Positions 11,961 to 23,433 of a stretch of 64,000 nucleotides of DNA are shown in pieces. The DNA comes from Azolla caroliniana (Eukaryota > Polypodiophyta), in the NCBI GenBank assembly GCA_043228905.1, contig JBHGNT010000014.1:19282001-19346000 (forward strand), read 5' to 3'. Numbering within the stretch: the stretch's first letter is position 1; every line of letters starts with the position of its first letter. Below the pieces are notes generated by a model. It saw only the letters and a list, made by a program, of their open reading frames with translations. It made no database searches and was not told where the DNA came from. Made by a program: the position numbers and the translations under genes.

Positions 11961-12493
11961 GTCGAAGAAAGTCGATGGCTTCTCCCAGGTTCAGATCGCC
12001 GTCCGGATTGGCCCGTACCTTTGCGCTAGACCACGAGGCAGATTTGTACCATCTCGTCTTCGTCCACTATCACGTTGATGGACCCGAGTGCGTCACAAAT
12101 CTCCTTTATCTTGGTGGTGTAATCCGTAACCGACATGTCTCTTTGCCGAATGTTGTTCAACTCTTGCCGGAGCTGCAACTTATGAGCTGTGGTACTCGCG
12201 GCAAAAATCTTCCTGAGATTTCCCTAGGCCTCCTTCGGTGTTTTTGCATCCTTTATGTAGCCGAGCATTTGGTCGTGCACACAGGATGCTAGGCAGTACA
12301 ATACTCGGCTCACTCCTTGCTCCCATACCGAGAAGTTCTTGTGTGCCGGCTCCGCTGCTACCTCGTTCGTTCGTTCCAGGAAGCTCCAATATCCATGCTC
12401 CAACAGATACTGGTGCATTTTTTATGACCAGGACGTGTAGTTGCTCCGCTCGAGCTTCTTTGTTGGAAGTGAACTTGCCATTCTTCTGTCCAT
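11961..12493 (-). pseudogene. Copia C: gag N-terminal part
   Basis: The likely gag start is the ATG at 12493. Fragments in two frames give MHQYLLEHGYWSFLE, NFSVWEQGVSRVLYC and the tail QMLGYIKDAKTPKEAW, all typical of plant Copia gag (UBN2-like). Frame shifts break it before the zinc knuckle. Confidence 0.7.
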
Positions 12494-12570
12494 ATCTTCT
12501 TTCTGTTCTGTTGTTACCGGGTTCTAGGGTTCTTCTACGAAAGCAAGTGTCGGCTACAGAGGTTCTTAAC

Positions 12571-12588
12571 CCTCGCGCTCTGATACCA
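12571..12588 (-). promoter_or_regulatory. Copia C primer-binding site
   Basis: The minus strand reads TGGTATCAGAGC directly after the LTR end, complementary to the 3' end of initiator Met-tRNA, the standard primer of plant Copia elements. Confidence 0.9.
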
Positions 12589-12793
12589 TGTTAATGTTAA
12601 CGTGCAGAAGCGTTTAGACAGAACTGGCTCAGCCGGACAGCAACAGAGAATAAGATGAAGGTTTAATGGAGAAGCTTAATACACAAAGAGTATATGCGGG
12701 AGAGACAGAGAGAGTAGAACGTAAACGTAGATTCAAAATAATAAAAACACTCTGTAACACTCTGCACATACAATATGTTAGAACATCACTATT
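12589..12793 (-). mobile_element. Copia C: 5' LTR, truncated
   Basis: It matches the first 205 bp (plus-strand orientation) of the LTR at 7175-7668. It then stops at 12793 and runs straight into Copia A coding sequence of the opposite orientation, marking a deletion breakpoint. Confidence 0.85.
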
Positions 12794-13560
12794 CAAACTT
12801 CGATGGAGGAAGAGGACAAATTCGGGGAAGAAGAGGTCGATTCGGTCAAGGCCGACACAACCAAGAGCAACCATGAGAACATAACTTCTATTACCGACAA
12901 GACGTGTCGAATGGGAGAGGTGGAGCATCCGAATGAAGGGCGAGCAATCAGGATGGACCCAACCAATAAAACAATTCTGCTCAGTGCGGATACTGTGGTA
13001 AATTCGGCCACTATGAGTTAGAATGTGGGAAAAAGAAGAGTGAGTTGGCCTGCACAAGCTAACAACCCACAAACTACGCCTCCAACTCCGACTACGACAA
13101 TCGTGGCGGAATGTTTGTGATGAGGCACAAAGTGAACTCGATGACAACCTCTAACCCGACCAACACCTCCAAACCAGAAGATGTATGGTTCGTTGACTCT
13201 GGTGCATCCAACCACATGACATCCCACGAGGATTGGTTCAAGGAGCTATGGAAGCCCGAACGACTTGACTATGTGGAAACTAGGGATGACACAATTCACC
13301 GCATTCAGCATATCGGCAATGTCCCATTTGGGGAAGAAGGCAATCAAACCTACATCAAGAAAGTCCTGCATGTTCCTACAATAACAAAGAACTTGGTCTC
13401 AGGTGGCCAGATAGTTGAACAAGGCATGCAAGTCTGCTTCAACGATGGAGAATGCTTAATTGAAAAAGAAGGCAGACTCATCGCTTGGGGTCGGAGAGAA
13501 GGTAAGATGTTCATCCTTGATTCTCACGAGATGAGCTCGGCAATGTATGCCAAGGGCTAG
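12794..13560 (+). pseudogene. Copia A: gag zinc knuckle and protease
   Basis: Starting inside gag at a deletion breakpoint, the plus strand encodes a Gly/Arg-rich stretch and a CCHC knuckle (CGYCGKFGHYELEC). The protease follows (VWFVDSGASNHMTSHEDW). The last part leads toward the integrase with VLHVPTITKNLVSGGQ and GRREGKMFILD. Several stops lie in the gag part, while the protease part is open for about 150 codons. Confidence 0.8.
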
Positions 13561-14600
13561 AGAGCCGACACTAACATAGCACATTAACCTCCAAAAGCTC
13601 AAAGGAATGCAGTTGAAAGGAGTTGTCTTTGGACTTCCGATTTTTACCAAAAGGGGCGAGCAGGCGTGTGCGAAGCTTGTCAATTCGGCAAACAACACCA
13701 CCAACTATTCCCAAAGGAGAGGAACGTAAGCAAAGGGATCCTAGATGTAATACATTCAGATGTATGGGGACCAACCCAGATGACAACATTTGGTGCTTGC
13801 CAATACTACGTAACATTCATCGATGACTTCTCCAAACATACCTGGATCTACCCTATGCGGCAGAAGAGCAAAGTGTTCATACACTTCCAAAGGTTCAAAA
13901 ACAAAGTCGAAAAGGCAACCGGTTGGCATGTTAGATGCCTTCAATCGGACGACGGAAAAGAGTACTTCTTTGACACCTTTACAACATATCTTTGACAAGA
14001 AGGAATCCGGCCGCGAGAGTTTACCTGCTGACACACACCTCAGTAGAAAGGAGTAGCCGAACGCAAGAATTGACACATACTTGAGGTGGCAAGGGCAATG
14101 ATGAATGAGAAAAATCTGCCAAAGTCATATTGTGCTGAAGCGGAGAATACAGTCGTTTATATGATGAATCACTGCACAAGATCAGGAGTGCACGATGTTA
14201 CTCCCTTGTGAAAAGTTCTATGGGAAGAAACCGGATCTATCCCATGTAAGGATATTCAGTTCAATTGCATATGTACACATTCTCGACGAGAAGCAGCAGA
14301 AGCTCAATCTCAAGTCGTAGAAATGTATACTCGTAGGGTACTCACTCGAGCAAAAAGGGTATAAGTGCTTCAACCCTTCCACCAAGAAGGTACGAATGAG
14401 TAGGGATGTAGTATTCGACGAGTTAGCATCCTGGTATATAGTCGAATCAACCCCATCCGGCACAGTCGAAACCGAGTTCGACACAAATGCAGAGGAGAAT
14501 GATCAACTGAGGCCCACATAAGAGGAAAGTCCAATCTCAACCAAGTTGGTGGATTAGGAGAGCCTCCAAGCGACCAAAGCACGTCGCGTCCGAGTTTGAA
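13561..14600 (+). pseudogene. Copia A: integrase, degraded
   Basis: Landmarks in shifting frames are CEACQFGKQ (zinc ligands kept), HSDVWGPTQ, TFIDDFSKHTWIYPM, LQSDDGKEYF, then GVAERKN and the C-terminal YSLEQKGYKCFNP-type block. Stops and small indels separate them. The order confirms a Copia polyprotein. Confidence 0.78.
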
Positions 14601-15670
14601 ATAGGACAAAGGAAAGGCCAAAATGCATGAGTACGAAGACTCAGTTGGAAATGAATCGATTCACTTACCCGACAATGAGTTTAGATTGTATGTGCCCATC
14701 ATGAGGATACTAGGAGATCCATGTCGATCCACCCGAGAAAAGAACGTAGTTAGCCGATTCGGCTACAATGACTGCATGGCATATCATTATGCATTCATGA
14801 TGAAGGTGTCGACAGTCTGCGAACCGGAAAACTATTCCGAAGCCGCGAAGGACCCTAGATGGGTCGAAGCGATGAATGAGGAGATGCAAACACTCACCAG
14901 AACGAGACATGAGATCTTGTCCCTTCTTCAAACCACCAAAAGGCAATTGGATGTCGGTGGATCTTCAAGGTAAAGCACAACGCCGATGACACTGTCCATC
15001 GATACAAGGCCCGACTTGTGGCATAGGGCTACATGCAGACTCATAGTGTCGACTACGAAGAGACCTTTGCCCCGGTGGCAAAGATGACTAAAATTCAAAC
15101 CGTGATCGCACTTGCAACAACAAAAGGGTGGCATCTCAACAAAATGGACGTAAAGAACACCTTTCTACAAAGAGAGTTAGACGAAGAGGTGTACATGGTG
15201 CAACCACCTGGATTCGTGTCAACTACGCATCTGATTGCTATTTGCCGACTCAAAAAGCCTCTCTATGGCCTCAAGCAGGCACTGAGAGCATGACATTCGA
15301 AGATAACGCGATATCTTCATCAAATCGGTTTTACAACATGTCCAAGTCCGACAACTCTGTGTTCATACGGAGTGACTCCAGAGGACAGGTATTTATCATC
15401 ATTTATGTGGATGACTTGGTCATAGGAGAAGAACCTTTAGCGGATATTGAGCACATCACGAAGCTCCTCTCCAGCTGATTCGAAATGACTGATATGAAGT
15501 AGCTCCATTACTTTCTAGGAATGGAAGTAATTCAGACTCTAGATGGCATCATGCTTTCTCAAAAGCACTATATCCTCAATCTTCTTTACAAGTTTGGGAT
15601 GACATAGTGTAAGCTCGTCACTACTCCTCTTGATCGAAATCTAAAGCTAGATGCCGACTCAGGCACTAGA
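14601..15670 (+). pseudogene. Copia A: linker and reverse transcriptase
   Basis: It has the linker block [17 protein letters not shown], then [37 protein letters not shown] and KKPLYGLKQALRA. The active-site box is intact (IIYVDDLVIGEE), followed by LHYFLGMEV. At least three frame breaks mean it could not be translated as a whole. The sequence is closest to that of Copia H. Confidence 0.8.
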
Positions 15671-15988
15671 GAGTGTGAGCCGATGCACTATCGTCAACTA
15701 GTTGGAAGCCTCATCTACGTCACAATTACCCGACCTGACCTGAGTTACCCAGTCGGCCTCCTTAGCCAGTTCATGAAAACTCCGCGAGACATCCATCTCG
15801 ACTGTGCTAAGCGAGTGCTAGGGTATGTGAGTGGAACCATGGAGTTCGACATCCTTTACAAATCAGCCACACCGATACGACTCGAAGGCTATACTGATGC
15901 CAACTGGGCCGGCTATAGAGCCGACCGACGATTAACTTCCGGATTTGTTTTCTTTCTCGAAAATGGTGCCATAATGTGGAGTAGTAAG
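15671..15988 (+). pseudogene. Copia A: RNase H, 5' part (split by Copia B)
   Basis: It reads GSLIYVTITRPDLSYPVG, LDCAKRVLGYVSGT, YTDANWAG and finally MWSSK, where Copia B is inserted. The frame continues exactly in the next block at 21653 (KKQPTIALSSTEAEYRG). This proves the insertion and fixes the target site to the nucleotide level. Confidence 0.88.
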
Positions 15989-16391
15989 TGTTAAGCAGCA
16001 AGCTCAACGGGATTTGGATCGGCTGAATAAGCATGAGCCGGATTGGCATCCGGAAGAATGAGCCGAATCGGTGAGCCGGTTAGTTGGATCCAGCAGTAAC
16101 CGGAAACCTAGTAGCAGCCTAGACTACTAGGTAGTTAATGTCTCGTAGTTAGTGTCAGACGCTCATGTGATCATTGAAGTACACTGTATATCTGTCAGTC
16201 CTCTTAGGACTTATATAAATAGTGCTGTTGAGCACGTTGTATGTACAAAGTTTTAGAGTTATTTTGAATAGAGTTTTATGTTCTGCTCTTTCTCTGTCTC
16301 TCCTACGTACCCTCTGTGTGATAATCTCTCTCTCTGTGTTGCTACCCGGCTAGACCGGTTTGTCTGATGCTTCCACACATAACCTTTTACA
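15989..16391 (+). mobile_element. Copia B: 5' LTR
   Basis: A 403-bp TG..CA LTR with a TATA-like box (TATATAAATAG, about 16212-16222), followed directly by the PBS. The flanking GTAAG (15984-15988) pairs with ATAAG after the 3' LTR, a 5-bp target duplication with one change. It is about 24 bp longer than the 3' LTR because of one indel and shows roughly two dozen substitutions against it, so it is not a recent insertion. Confidence 0.92.
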
Positions 16392-16409
16392 TGGTATCAG
16401 AGCTCGAGG
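16392..16409 (+). promoter_or_regulatory. Copia B primer-binding site
   Basis: TGGTATCAGAGC directly follows the 5' LTR and is complementary to initiator Met-tRNA. Confidence 0.92.
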
Positions 16410-16483
16410 GTTGAGAACCTCTACAACCGACATCAACATTTGGAGACGAACCCTAAGACCCGGTAAGAACAGAAAGAGAAGTG

Positions 16484-17446
16484 ATGGACAGAGGAATGGC
16501 TAGCTCACTCTCGATGGAGAAGCTCGACAGATCCAACTACGCATCTTGGTCATACAAGATGCACCAGTACCTGCTTGGGCATGGTTACTAGAGCTACGTC
16601 GATGGAGCTAATGACACAACGCCTAATGCGACACACAAGAACTTCCCAGTGTGGGAACAAGCGGCAAGTAGAGTGATGTACTGCTTCGCGTCTAGTGTCG
16701 AAGACCAACTGCTAAACCATATCCGAGATGCCAAGACGCCAAAAGAAGCTTGGGGAAACCTGAAGAAGGTTTTTGCTGCAAGCACAACGACCACGAAGCT
16801 GTAGCTCAAGCAGGAGCTCAGCAATGTCTGACAGAAAAATCTATCTGTGGCCGATTACACGGCCCGAATCAAGGAAATCTATGACTCACTCGCCTCCACC
16901 AATGTGAACGTCGAGGAGGACGAGATGGTGCAAGTGTGCCTTGGTGGGCTAGCGTCCAGGTTCGAAGCTTTCCGAATGGCGGTTTGTACGAGGGAGAATA
17001 CGCCATCATTTTTCGACTTACAATCGATTCTCCTTGTAGAGGAGAACCACGCTAGTGCGTCAACAAGTGCACCCACCGACAACCGGATGCTGTACATGGA
17101 GGTGGATTGGCCCCGTGGGCGTGGTGGACAAGGCGGGTCGGCTCGCGATGGTAGCGGCCGGCTAGAGCAGGACCGATGGACAGAGAACGTGCCGACAACT
17201 GTTCCGGAACGTCCACAAGCAAGGGGAATCAAGGCAGTGCCGGAGGCCGGCAAGCAAAGGCCGACACAGAATGATGGTACTGTGGTAAAAAGGGCCACAG
17301 AGAAAGCGAGTGCTGGAAGAAGCGCGCTGATTCGGATAGATCCGGATCCGGCAAGGGCGGAAGAGAGAATCGACAATACTCGCACTATGCAGAAGGATCG
17401 GGAGGATCCAAAACCGGAAAAGCCGGTAAAGGGCCAACCTTGGTGA
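16484..17446 (+). pseudogene. Copia B: gag
   Basis: The likely start is the ATG at 16484 (MDRGMASSLSMEKLDRSNYA). Gag motifs follow: NFPVWEQAASRVMYC, then YTARIKEIYDSLAS and MVQVCLGGLASRFEAFRMAV. A stop interrupts the KMHQYLLGHGY region and others follow. A frame change abolishes the CCHC knuckle region near 17280. In an active element gag would form the cytoplasmic particle. Confidence 0.8.
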
Positions 17447-18230
17447 TGAAACACGAGGCTAACTCGATGAAAAAGACCACTTCCAAACTAGAGGAAGTGT
17501 GGTACGTTGATTCCGGTGCATCGAATCACATGACGAGCCACAAAGAGTGGTTCTCCTTCTAGGAGAAACCAAAACAATCGGGAGTCGTCGAAACCGGAGA
17601 CGACACTCCTCACCCAATCGTGCATGTCGGAGAAGTTCCTTTGAGCCCCGTCGGACAGAGGGGGAAGTTGATGAACGTATTATACATTCTGACTATCACG
17701 AAGAACCTGCTGTCAGTCGGTTAGATCGTTGACCAGGGGATGCAGGTGCGGTTTACGCACCTTGGGTGCTTCATCGAGGAAGAGGGCCAGATTATTGCGC
17801 AAGGGCGCAGAGACGGGAGGATATTCATTCTAGACACCAATGACGTCGGCACCGCTTTGTTCGCCAAAGGACAGAAGGTCAAATCGGACATCGACCTGTG
17901 GCACAAGCGGATCGGCCACGTCAATTACAGGAGGCTTCGATACCTACAAATGAAACAAGTCGTTTTCGGTTTGCCGAAATTTAGCGGCCGGAAGGCCGAA
18001 ATTTGTGAAGCCTGCCAAATCGGGAAGCAACACCAGCTTCCATTCCCCGCCAATCATAACCGGAGCCATAATAAGCTCGATTTAATCCATTCGGATGTAT
18101 GGGGATCGGCACAAAACGTTAGTCTTGGCGGGAGTCGATATTTCGTCTCCTTCATCGAGGACTACAATCGACACACATGGATCTACCTCATTGAGAGGAA
18201 GAGTGAAGTCTTCGAATGTTTCTGAAACCT
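17447..18230 (+). pseudogene. Copia B: protease and N-terminal integrase
   Basis: The protease block contains VWYVDSGASNHMTSHKEW and then a stop. The frame reopens into MQVRFTHLGCFIEEEGQIIA, the LWHKRIGHVNYRRL signature, CEACQIGKQ (intact CxxC, unlike Copia C and D) and HSDVWGSAQNVSLGGSRYFV with the first integrase Asp. It ends at a stop after EVFECF. Confidence 0.82.
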
Positions 18231-18950
18231 TCAAAGCTTAGTTGAACGGGAAACAGAGAGGAAGATCAAGTGCCTGCGGTCGGATGGCGGAAAAGAATAC
18301 TTTTCCGGCCAATTAAATAGTTATATGCAACAAAACGGAATTAAGAGAGAATTCAGTTGCCGATACACACCGGAACAAAACAATGTGGCCGAGAGAAAGA
18401 ACCGGTCGATTGTCGATGCGGCAAGGGAAATGCTGGAGGAGAAAAGCATGCCCCAATTCTACTAGGCTGAGGTGGTCCGGACGGCCGTCTACATCCAAAA
18501 CCGGATCGGAGACAATGTGTCAGCACACGAGTTGTATTTTGGGCGCAAGCTGAATGTGAGACACCTTCAGATATTCGGCAGCATAGCATATGTGCATGTA
18601 TCAGATGAGAAGCGGAAGAAGCTTGATCCAAAGTCGGAGAAGTGCATCCTGGTCGGTTATTCACATGAGCAAAAGGGGTATAAGTGTTATAACCCCCGAA
18701 CGAAGCAGGTCCGAGTAAGCCGAGATGTTGAGTTCGATGAGACGACATCGTGGTATTCCTTATCGGCTCCGACTTCCGACCCTGACCCAATACCAAAGGA
18801 TGAGGCTAGTGAGCCTGAACCGGTCCAGTTAGAAGAGGAATACCTTGGCACTCTAGAAGAGAGTCCGATCTCATTCCGGCTAAGTGGACCGATTGAGCGG
18901 CTGAGTCGGGATGACTAGTCGGATGGGGAACCAACAAGTAGTGGAGACTC
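18231..18950 (+). pseudogene. Copia B: C-terminal integrase and linker
   Basis: It carries LRSDGGKEYFSGQ, EQNNVAERKNRSIV, YIQNRIGDNVSAHELYFG and GYSHEQKGYKCYNP. An acidic linker follows up to a stop just after ERLSRDD. One TGG-to-TAG type stop lies near 18465. Confidence 0.8.
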
Positions 18951-19975
18951 TGCCGTGCTCTCCCCGTGCAAGGAACCGAGGAGACGGTTCACGCGCAAAG
19001 AAAAGGGGAAGAAGAAGATGCCGGAATACGAAACCGGCAACGATGAGTTGGATCGGAGCAAATCCGACTCTGCAAAGGATGAAGGCGGATCCTCAGGAAC
19101 GAAGTCCGACCTTGCCAAGAAGGGCCCCAAACCGGGTAATACCAAGTTACGCCAGTCTTCCCACCTGAAGAACCTAGTTACGCGGTACGCGTACAATGAA
19201 TACATGGTGCATCATTATGCGTACATGACTAAGATGGCGGAAGTGCGTGAGCCGGAGAGCTACGCAGAAGCGGCAAAGGACGCAAGTTCGAGTGCCGCTA
19301 TGGAGGAAGAAATGCGGGCACTTGATGCCAACGACACATGGGACCTCGTTGACCCTCCCTGACACTGTAAACCGATCGGGTGTAAGTGGGTGTACAATGT
19401 AAAGTACAATGCTGACGGTTTGGTTAACCGATACAAGGCCTGATTAGTGGCGAAGGGATACATGCAGACCCACAGAATCGACTACGACGAGACCTTCGCT
19501 CCGGTAGCGAAGATGAGGATGGTTCGTGTGGTACTAACAGTTACTGTGGCAAGATGGTGGCATCTTCACCCAATGGAAGTGGAGAATGCATTTCTTCAAG
19601 GAGATCTTGAAGAAGAGGTCTTTATGACCCAACCTCCCGGTTTCCAGATGGAGATGAACAAGTCGGCGGTATGCCGGCTGAAGAAGTCACTCTATGGCCT
19701 GAAGCAAGCCCTCCGAGCTTGATCTAGTCATCACTAGACCCAGACTCGATGAAGTCAGCCGAGTCAAGTCCCAGCTGTCGGACACATTTGAGATGAAGGA
19801 CCTACGGGACCTTCACTATTTCCTTGGGATCGAGGTGATCCGAACCCCTGACAACATACTGCTCTCACAACGACACTATGTGTTGAATATGCTGTACAAG
19901 TTCTCCACACCCCTGGACCAGAATCAGAAGCTCCATCCTGACTCCGGACCGGCCTGCGATGAGAAGTTCTTTTGA
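18951..19975 (+). pseudogene. Copia B: reverse transcriptase lacking the YVDD box
   Basis: Motifs are [54 protein letters not shown] and KKSLYGLKQALRA. Immediately after that (about 19720) the sequence jumps to DLVITRPRLDE. The roughly 120 bp that in Copia C encode the AW..LLYVED segment are missing, so the active-site box is gone. It continues with DLHYFLGIEV to a stop at 19975. Confidence 0.85.
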
Positions 19976-20590
19976 CAAATCGTTAGAAGCCTTATATATT
20001 TAACAATCACCCGACCCAACATTAGTTATCTCGTAGGCGTTATCAGCCAATATATGCAGAAGCCGACCGTGGAGCACCTTCTGTGCGCGCATCGAATTTT
20101 GGGATATGTGAGCGGCACAAAGGACTGGGGACTGTTATACCGGCATGGTATAACCGGAGAGCTAGTTGGCTACACCGATGCCGACTGGGCCGGTGATACA
20201 TCGGATCTACGACCCATCTCCGTCTATATGTTTTCCCTTGGTAGCGCGGTTGTTGCGTGGAGCAACAAAAAGCAACCAACAGTGGCCCTTTCAAGCAAAG
20301 AGGTTGAATACCGGGCGCTACCGTTGCTACTTGTGAAGCCATTTGGCTTTGGCGACTATTGCAAAACCTACGGATCGAGGTGTCGACCCTAATCTCGATC
20401 TACTGCGACAACATAAGCAACATGCATCTCGCCAAGAACCCCGTATTCCATGCTCGCACAAAGCACATCGTAGTGCACTACCACTTCGTGCGTAAGCGTG
20501 TCCTGAGCGGTGAAGTCGAACTTCGGTATGTTCATACGGATCGGCAAGTTGCCGACATCTTCACCAAACCGCTCGGATCAGACAAGTTGT
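19976..20590 (+). pseudogene. Copia B: RNase H
   Basis: It reads LVGYTDADWAGDTSD, WSNKKQPTVALSSKEVEYR, then in a second frame [43 protein letters not shown] and ADIFTKPLGSDKL. One frame shift lies near 20350. The acidic RNase H positions are still visible. Confidence 0.82.
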
Positions 20591-21280
20591 AGCACTTCAC
20601 CGAAATGCTTGGTGTTCAGCATCTTGACGTGCCACACTTGAGGGGGAGAATGGGCAAAGACACCGGATTGGGCAAAGGCAAAGAAACTGTTGATTGTGCC
20701 GGTGAGGGAAGAACCGACAAAGGGGGAGACAAGAAGAAGGAAGGAGCTGAGTTGACAAAGGAAGTTGACACATCCGAACATGTCGGAATAAGCGGCAGCG
20801 GTGGGAGAGTCAAGAAGGACAGAGCCGACCGGAAGAAGATGGTCAAGACCCAGACATGGTCCGATGTGGTGAAGGGCCTGGAACCGGAAGACGAATCGGG
20901 AGCAACCGATTCGGACAAGAGCTGAAACGAATCGGAGACAATTGATTCGGTTCAACATAAGGATTCGGAAGAACTAGATCAATTCAAGGCGAAGAGGATG
21001 AGAAGGAAGCGAAAGTCGACGTCAACATGAAGGAATCGACGAATTAGCAAGTGCCAAAGTCACAACAACGAGGGACCTGAATTCGACATGTTGAGTAGAC
21101 AAGCCAACCGAGGAGGTCGAGGTGCGCAGAATCAGAAGGGTCGCGGCAACCGGGACCAGACCGAACGAGGAGCGCGAGCGAGGCAGAGTGACGCCAAAAG
21201 GAGCCAGGTGGAAGAACCGGCTGCCATGGAGACTGACACTACGATCCGACCTCAAGTTGAGCTTGAGGGGGAGTGTTGAG
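20591..21280 (+). pseudogene. Copia B: post-RNase H basic ORF
   Basis: It continues in the frame of the RNase H tail (EMLGVQHLDVPHLRGR). The Lys/Glu-rich segment contains GGDKKKEGAELTKEV, QTWSDVVKGLEPED and ATDSDKS, then a basic run (KAKRMRRKRKS). An RGG-like stretch (NRGGRGAQNQKGRGNRD) leads to VELEGEC overlapping the polypurine tract. It aligns along its length with the segment at 7676-8290 in Copia C. Two stops interrupt it. The function is unknown; it does not resemble an envelope protein because no membrane segment is visible. Confidence 0.62.
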
Positions 21281-21652
21281 CAGCAAGCTCAACCGGATCC
21301 GGATCGGCATCCGGAAGGATGAGCCGGATCGGTGAGCCGGTGAGCTGGATCCAGCAGTAACCGGAAGCCTAGTAACAACCTAGACTACTAGGTAGTTAAT
21401 GTCTTGTAGTTAGTGTCAGACGCTCGTGTGATCATTGAAGTACACTGTACCTCTGTCAGTCCTCTTAGGAATTATATAAATAGTGTTGTTGAGCATGTTG
21501 TATGTACAGAGTTTTAGAGTTATTTTGAATAGAGTTTTATGTTCTACTCTTTCTCTGTCTCTCCTGCGTACCCTCTGTGTGATAATCTCTCTCTCTGTGT
21601 TGCTACCCGGCTAGGCCGGTTTGTCTGACGCTTCCACACATAATCATTTACA
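21274..21652 (+). mobile_element. Copia B: 3' LTR
   Basis: A 379-bp TG..CA LTR preceded by GCTTGAGGGGGAG and followed by ATAAG, the target duplication partner of GTAAG at 15984. Confidence 0.92.
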
Positions 21653-22140
21653 ATAAGAAACAACCGACAATCGCACTGTCGAGCACCGAAGCCGAATACA
21701 GGGGTGTGGTTGTAGCCGCATGTGAAGCCGTTTGGCTCAAGAGAATCTTCAAGGATCTAGGCGTTCCCATCAAGGATACAACTCTCCTCTACTACGACAA
21801 CATGGGAAATATCCACCTCACTCGGAACCCAGTCTTCCATGTGCGGACTAAACACATCGAAGTGCACTATCACTTCATCCGGGAGCGTGTTCGGGCCAGG
21901 GATGTCGACCTGCAACACATAAGCACAAACCTGAAGACGATCGACATCTTCATCAAGGCCCTGGGAGTCGACAAGTTGCGACAATTCACGACGGACCTGG
22001 GTCTTTCGATCATTGACCAACCGAGCTTGAGAGGGAGTGTACCGGTCATTCAAAGACAAAGCCAGAGTCGCCTCAAAGCCAACCCAAAGACCAATTCGAA
22101 CCAACCATCCAATGATCCAACGACCGGAAGTTGTGTTTGA
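21653..22140 (+). pseudogene. Copia A: RNase H, 3' part
   Basis: It resumes the frame broken at 15988 with KKQPTIALSSTEAEYRG. It runs through [47 protein letters not shown] and DIFIKALGVDKLRQF to a normal Copia end, with no stop in this block. Unlike B and C it has no long basic extension; the frame ends at the TGA at 22138-22140. Confidence 0.88.
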
Positions 22141-22147
22141 AGGGGCG

Positions 22148-22429
22148 TGTTGAGAATCAAACTCAACTTGCCGTGGGTGGGAACACATTCTAGGATACTC
22201 AAGTGTGTGAACACCCCACCTCCTTATATAGTAACTAGTGTGTCATAGAAGTTAATGTCCTATGACACATATTCCTTAAGTAGTTAAGACACGAGCTCTT
22301 TCCCAAGAGGCGGTACTGGTGAGAGAACATAGAGAGAAGGTGACTACATAAGCACCTCTCCCTCTCTTTGTAAATGTTGGTTATTCTTGCTTTCTTTGTA
22401 ATACAGTTTTTTGATTTTCTGTAATTGTG

Positions 22430-22522
<93 letters not shown>

Positions 22523-22559
22523 ATTCTTCCACTGGACATAATCCATCCGATTCTTTACA
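22148..22559 (+). mobile_element. Copia A: 3' LTR
   Basis: It begins TGTTGAGAATC after a weak polypurine tract and ends TTTACA at 22559. It matches the 5' fragment at 7074. Its last part carries a long (CT)n(CA)n microsatellite. Gypsy G coding sequence follows immediately. Confidence 0.85.
22431..22521. repeat. (CT)n(CA)n compound microsatellite
   Basis: About 12 CT units are followed by about 29 CA units inside the 3' LTR of A. The short second copy at about 23075-23105 (CT then CA) sits in the tandem duplicate, which shows contraction or expansion after the duplication. Confidence 0.92.
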
Positions 22560-22780
22560 CGGCCTTACTGGTAATGAGCACAAATGACAATGCTACATAT
22601 CACATTGTGGAGCTCGACGGAATGAGGATCTCGACATCGGTTGTGGGGAAGCGGGTCAAGGCCTTCAAGAAGTGACACGAGCTGGAACCAGATCTGGAGA
22701 TAGAGGTGGGAAGTGCGGATGAGGACGAGGTGCCGGACAAGGATCCGGTCGATGATGGATTAGGAGAGGAAGAGTAAGGG
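22560..22780 (+). pseudogene. Gypsy G: integrase C-terminal end (copy 1)
   Basis: STNDNATYHIVELDGMRIST and VGKRVKAFKK continue the GPY-type module broken at 7073; J has SANDNATYHLAELDGSR at the equivalent place. It is followed by a stop and an acidic tail. A second copy lies at about 23142-23360 in the tandem duplicate. Confidence 0.8.
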
Positions 22781-23074
22781 ACGGACCGGAATGCTCATTG
22801 GTTTACTAGATCGGCACATATCGGAGGATGTACAGTTTAGTGGGGGTGGATGTCGTGAAGGATTCCCGCCACCGAGAGAAAAAGGGGTTGGACGGAGATC
22901 TCGGATGTGAGGAAGACGACGAGTCAGTGAGCGTGCAAATGGAGTTGTGCACAGAAGCACACGAAACCGTTTTGATGTACCAATATGTGTAAATAGTATA
23001 GTGTTAGTTTAAGTATTGATGAATACTATGTAGGTGTAATTCGATAGGTACTTTTATGACCATGTAACCGTGAA

Positions 23075-23105
<31 letters not shown>

Positions 23106-23433
23106 ATTCTTCCACTGCACATAATCCATCCAATTCTTTACACGGCCTTACTGGTAATGAGCACAAATGACAATGCTACATATCACATTGCGGAGCTCGA
23201 CGGAATGAGGATCTCGACATCGGTTGTGGGGAAGCGGGTCAAGGCCTTCAAGAAGTGACACGAGCTGGAACCAGATCTGGAGATAGAGGTGGGAAGTGTG
23301 GATGAGGACGAGGTGCCGGACAAGGATACGATCGATGATGGATTAGGAGAGGAAGAGTAAGGGACGGACCGGAATGCTCATTGCTTTACTAGATCGACAC
23401 ATACCGGAGGATGTACAATTTGGTAGGGGTGGA

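Larger units (their letters stand above)
7175..12793 (-). mobile_element. Copia C: LTR retrotransposon, 5' LTR truncated
   Basis: Reading on the minus strand the order is truncated 5' LTR, PBS, gag, protease, integrase, RT, RNase H, an extra basic ORF, polypurine tract and 3' LTR. That is the Copia (Pseudoviridae-type) order. It was inserted into the 5' LTR of Copia A after position 101. A later deletion at 12793 removed the rest of its 5' LTR, the rest of the LTR of A and the gag start of A. Several stops and frame changes make it non-autonomous. It is closely related to Copia B. Confidence 0.88.
15989..21652 (+). mobile_element. Copia B: complete-ended LTR retrotransposon inserted in Copia A
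   Basis: Two LTRs, an initiator Met-tRNA PBS, a polypurine tract (CTTGAGGGGGAG at 21262-21273) and the order gag, protease, integrase, RT, RNase H, extra basic ORF. It interrupts the RNase H of Copia A. A deletion has removed the RT active site and many stops are present, so it is dead. It is related to Copia C. Confidence 0.92.

Noticed and set aside
22344-22675. ORFs with poly Ser-Leu or Cys-Val runs
   Set aside because: They come from the CT/CA microsatellite in the Copia A LTR.
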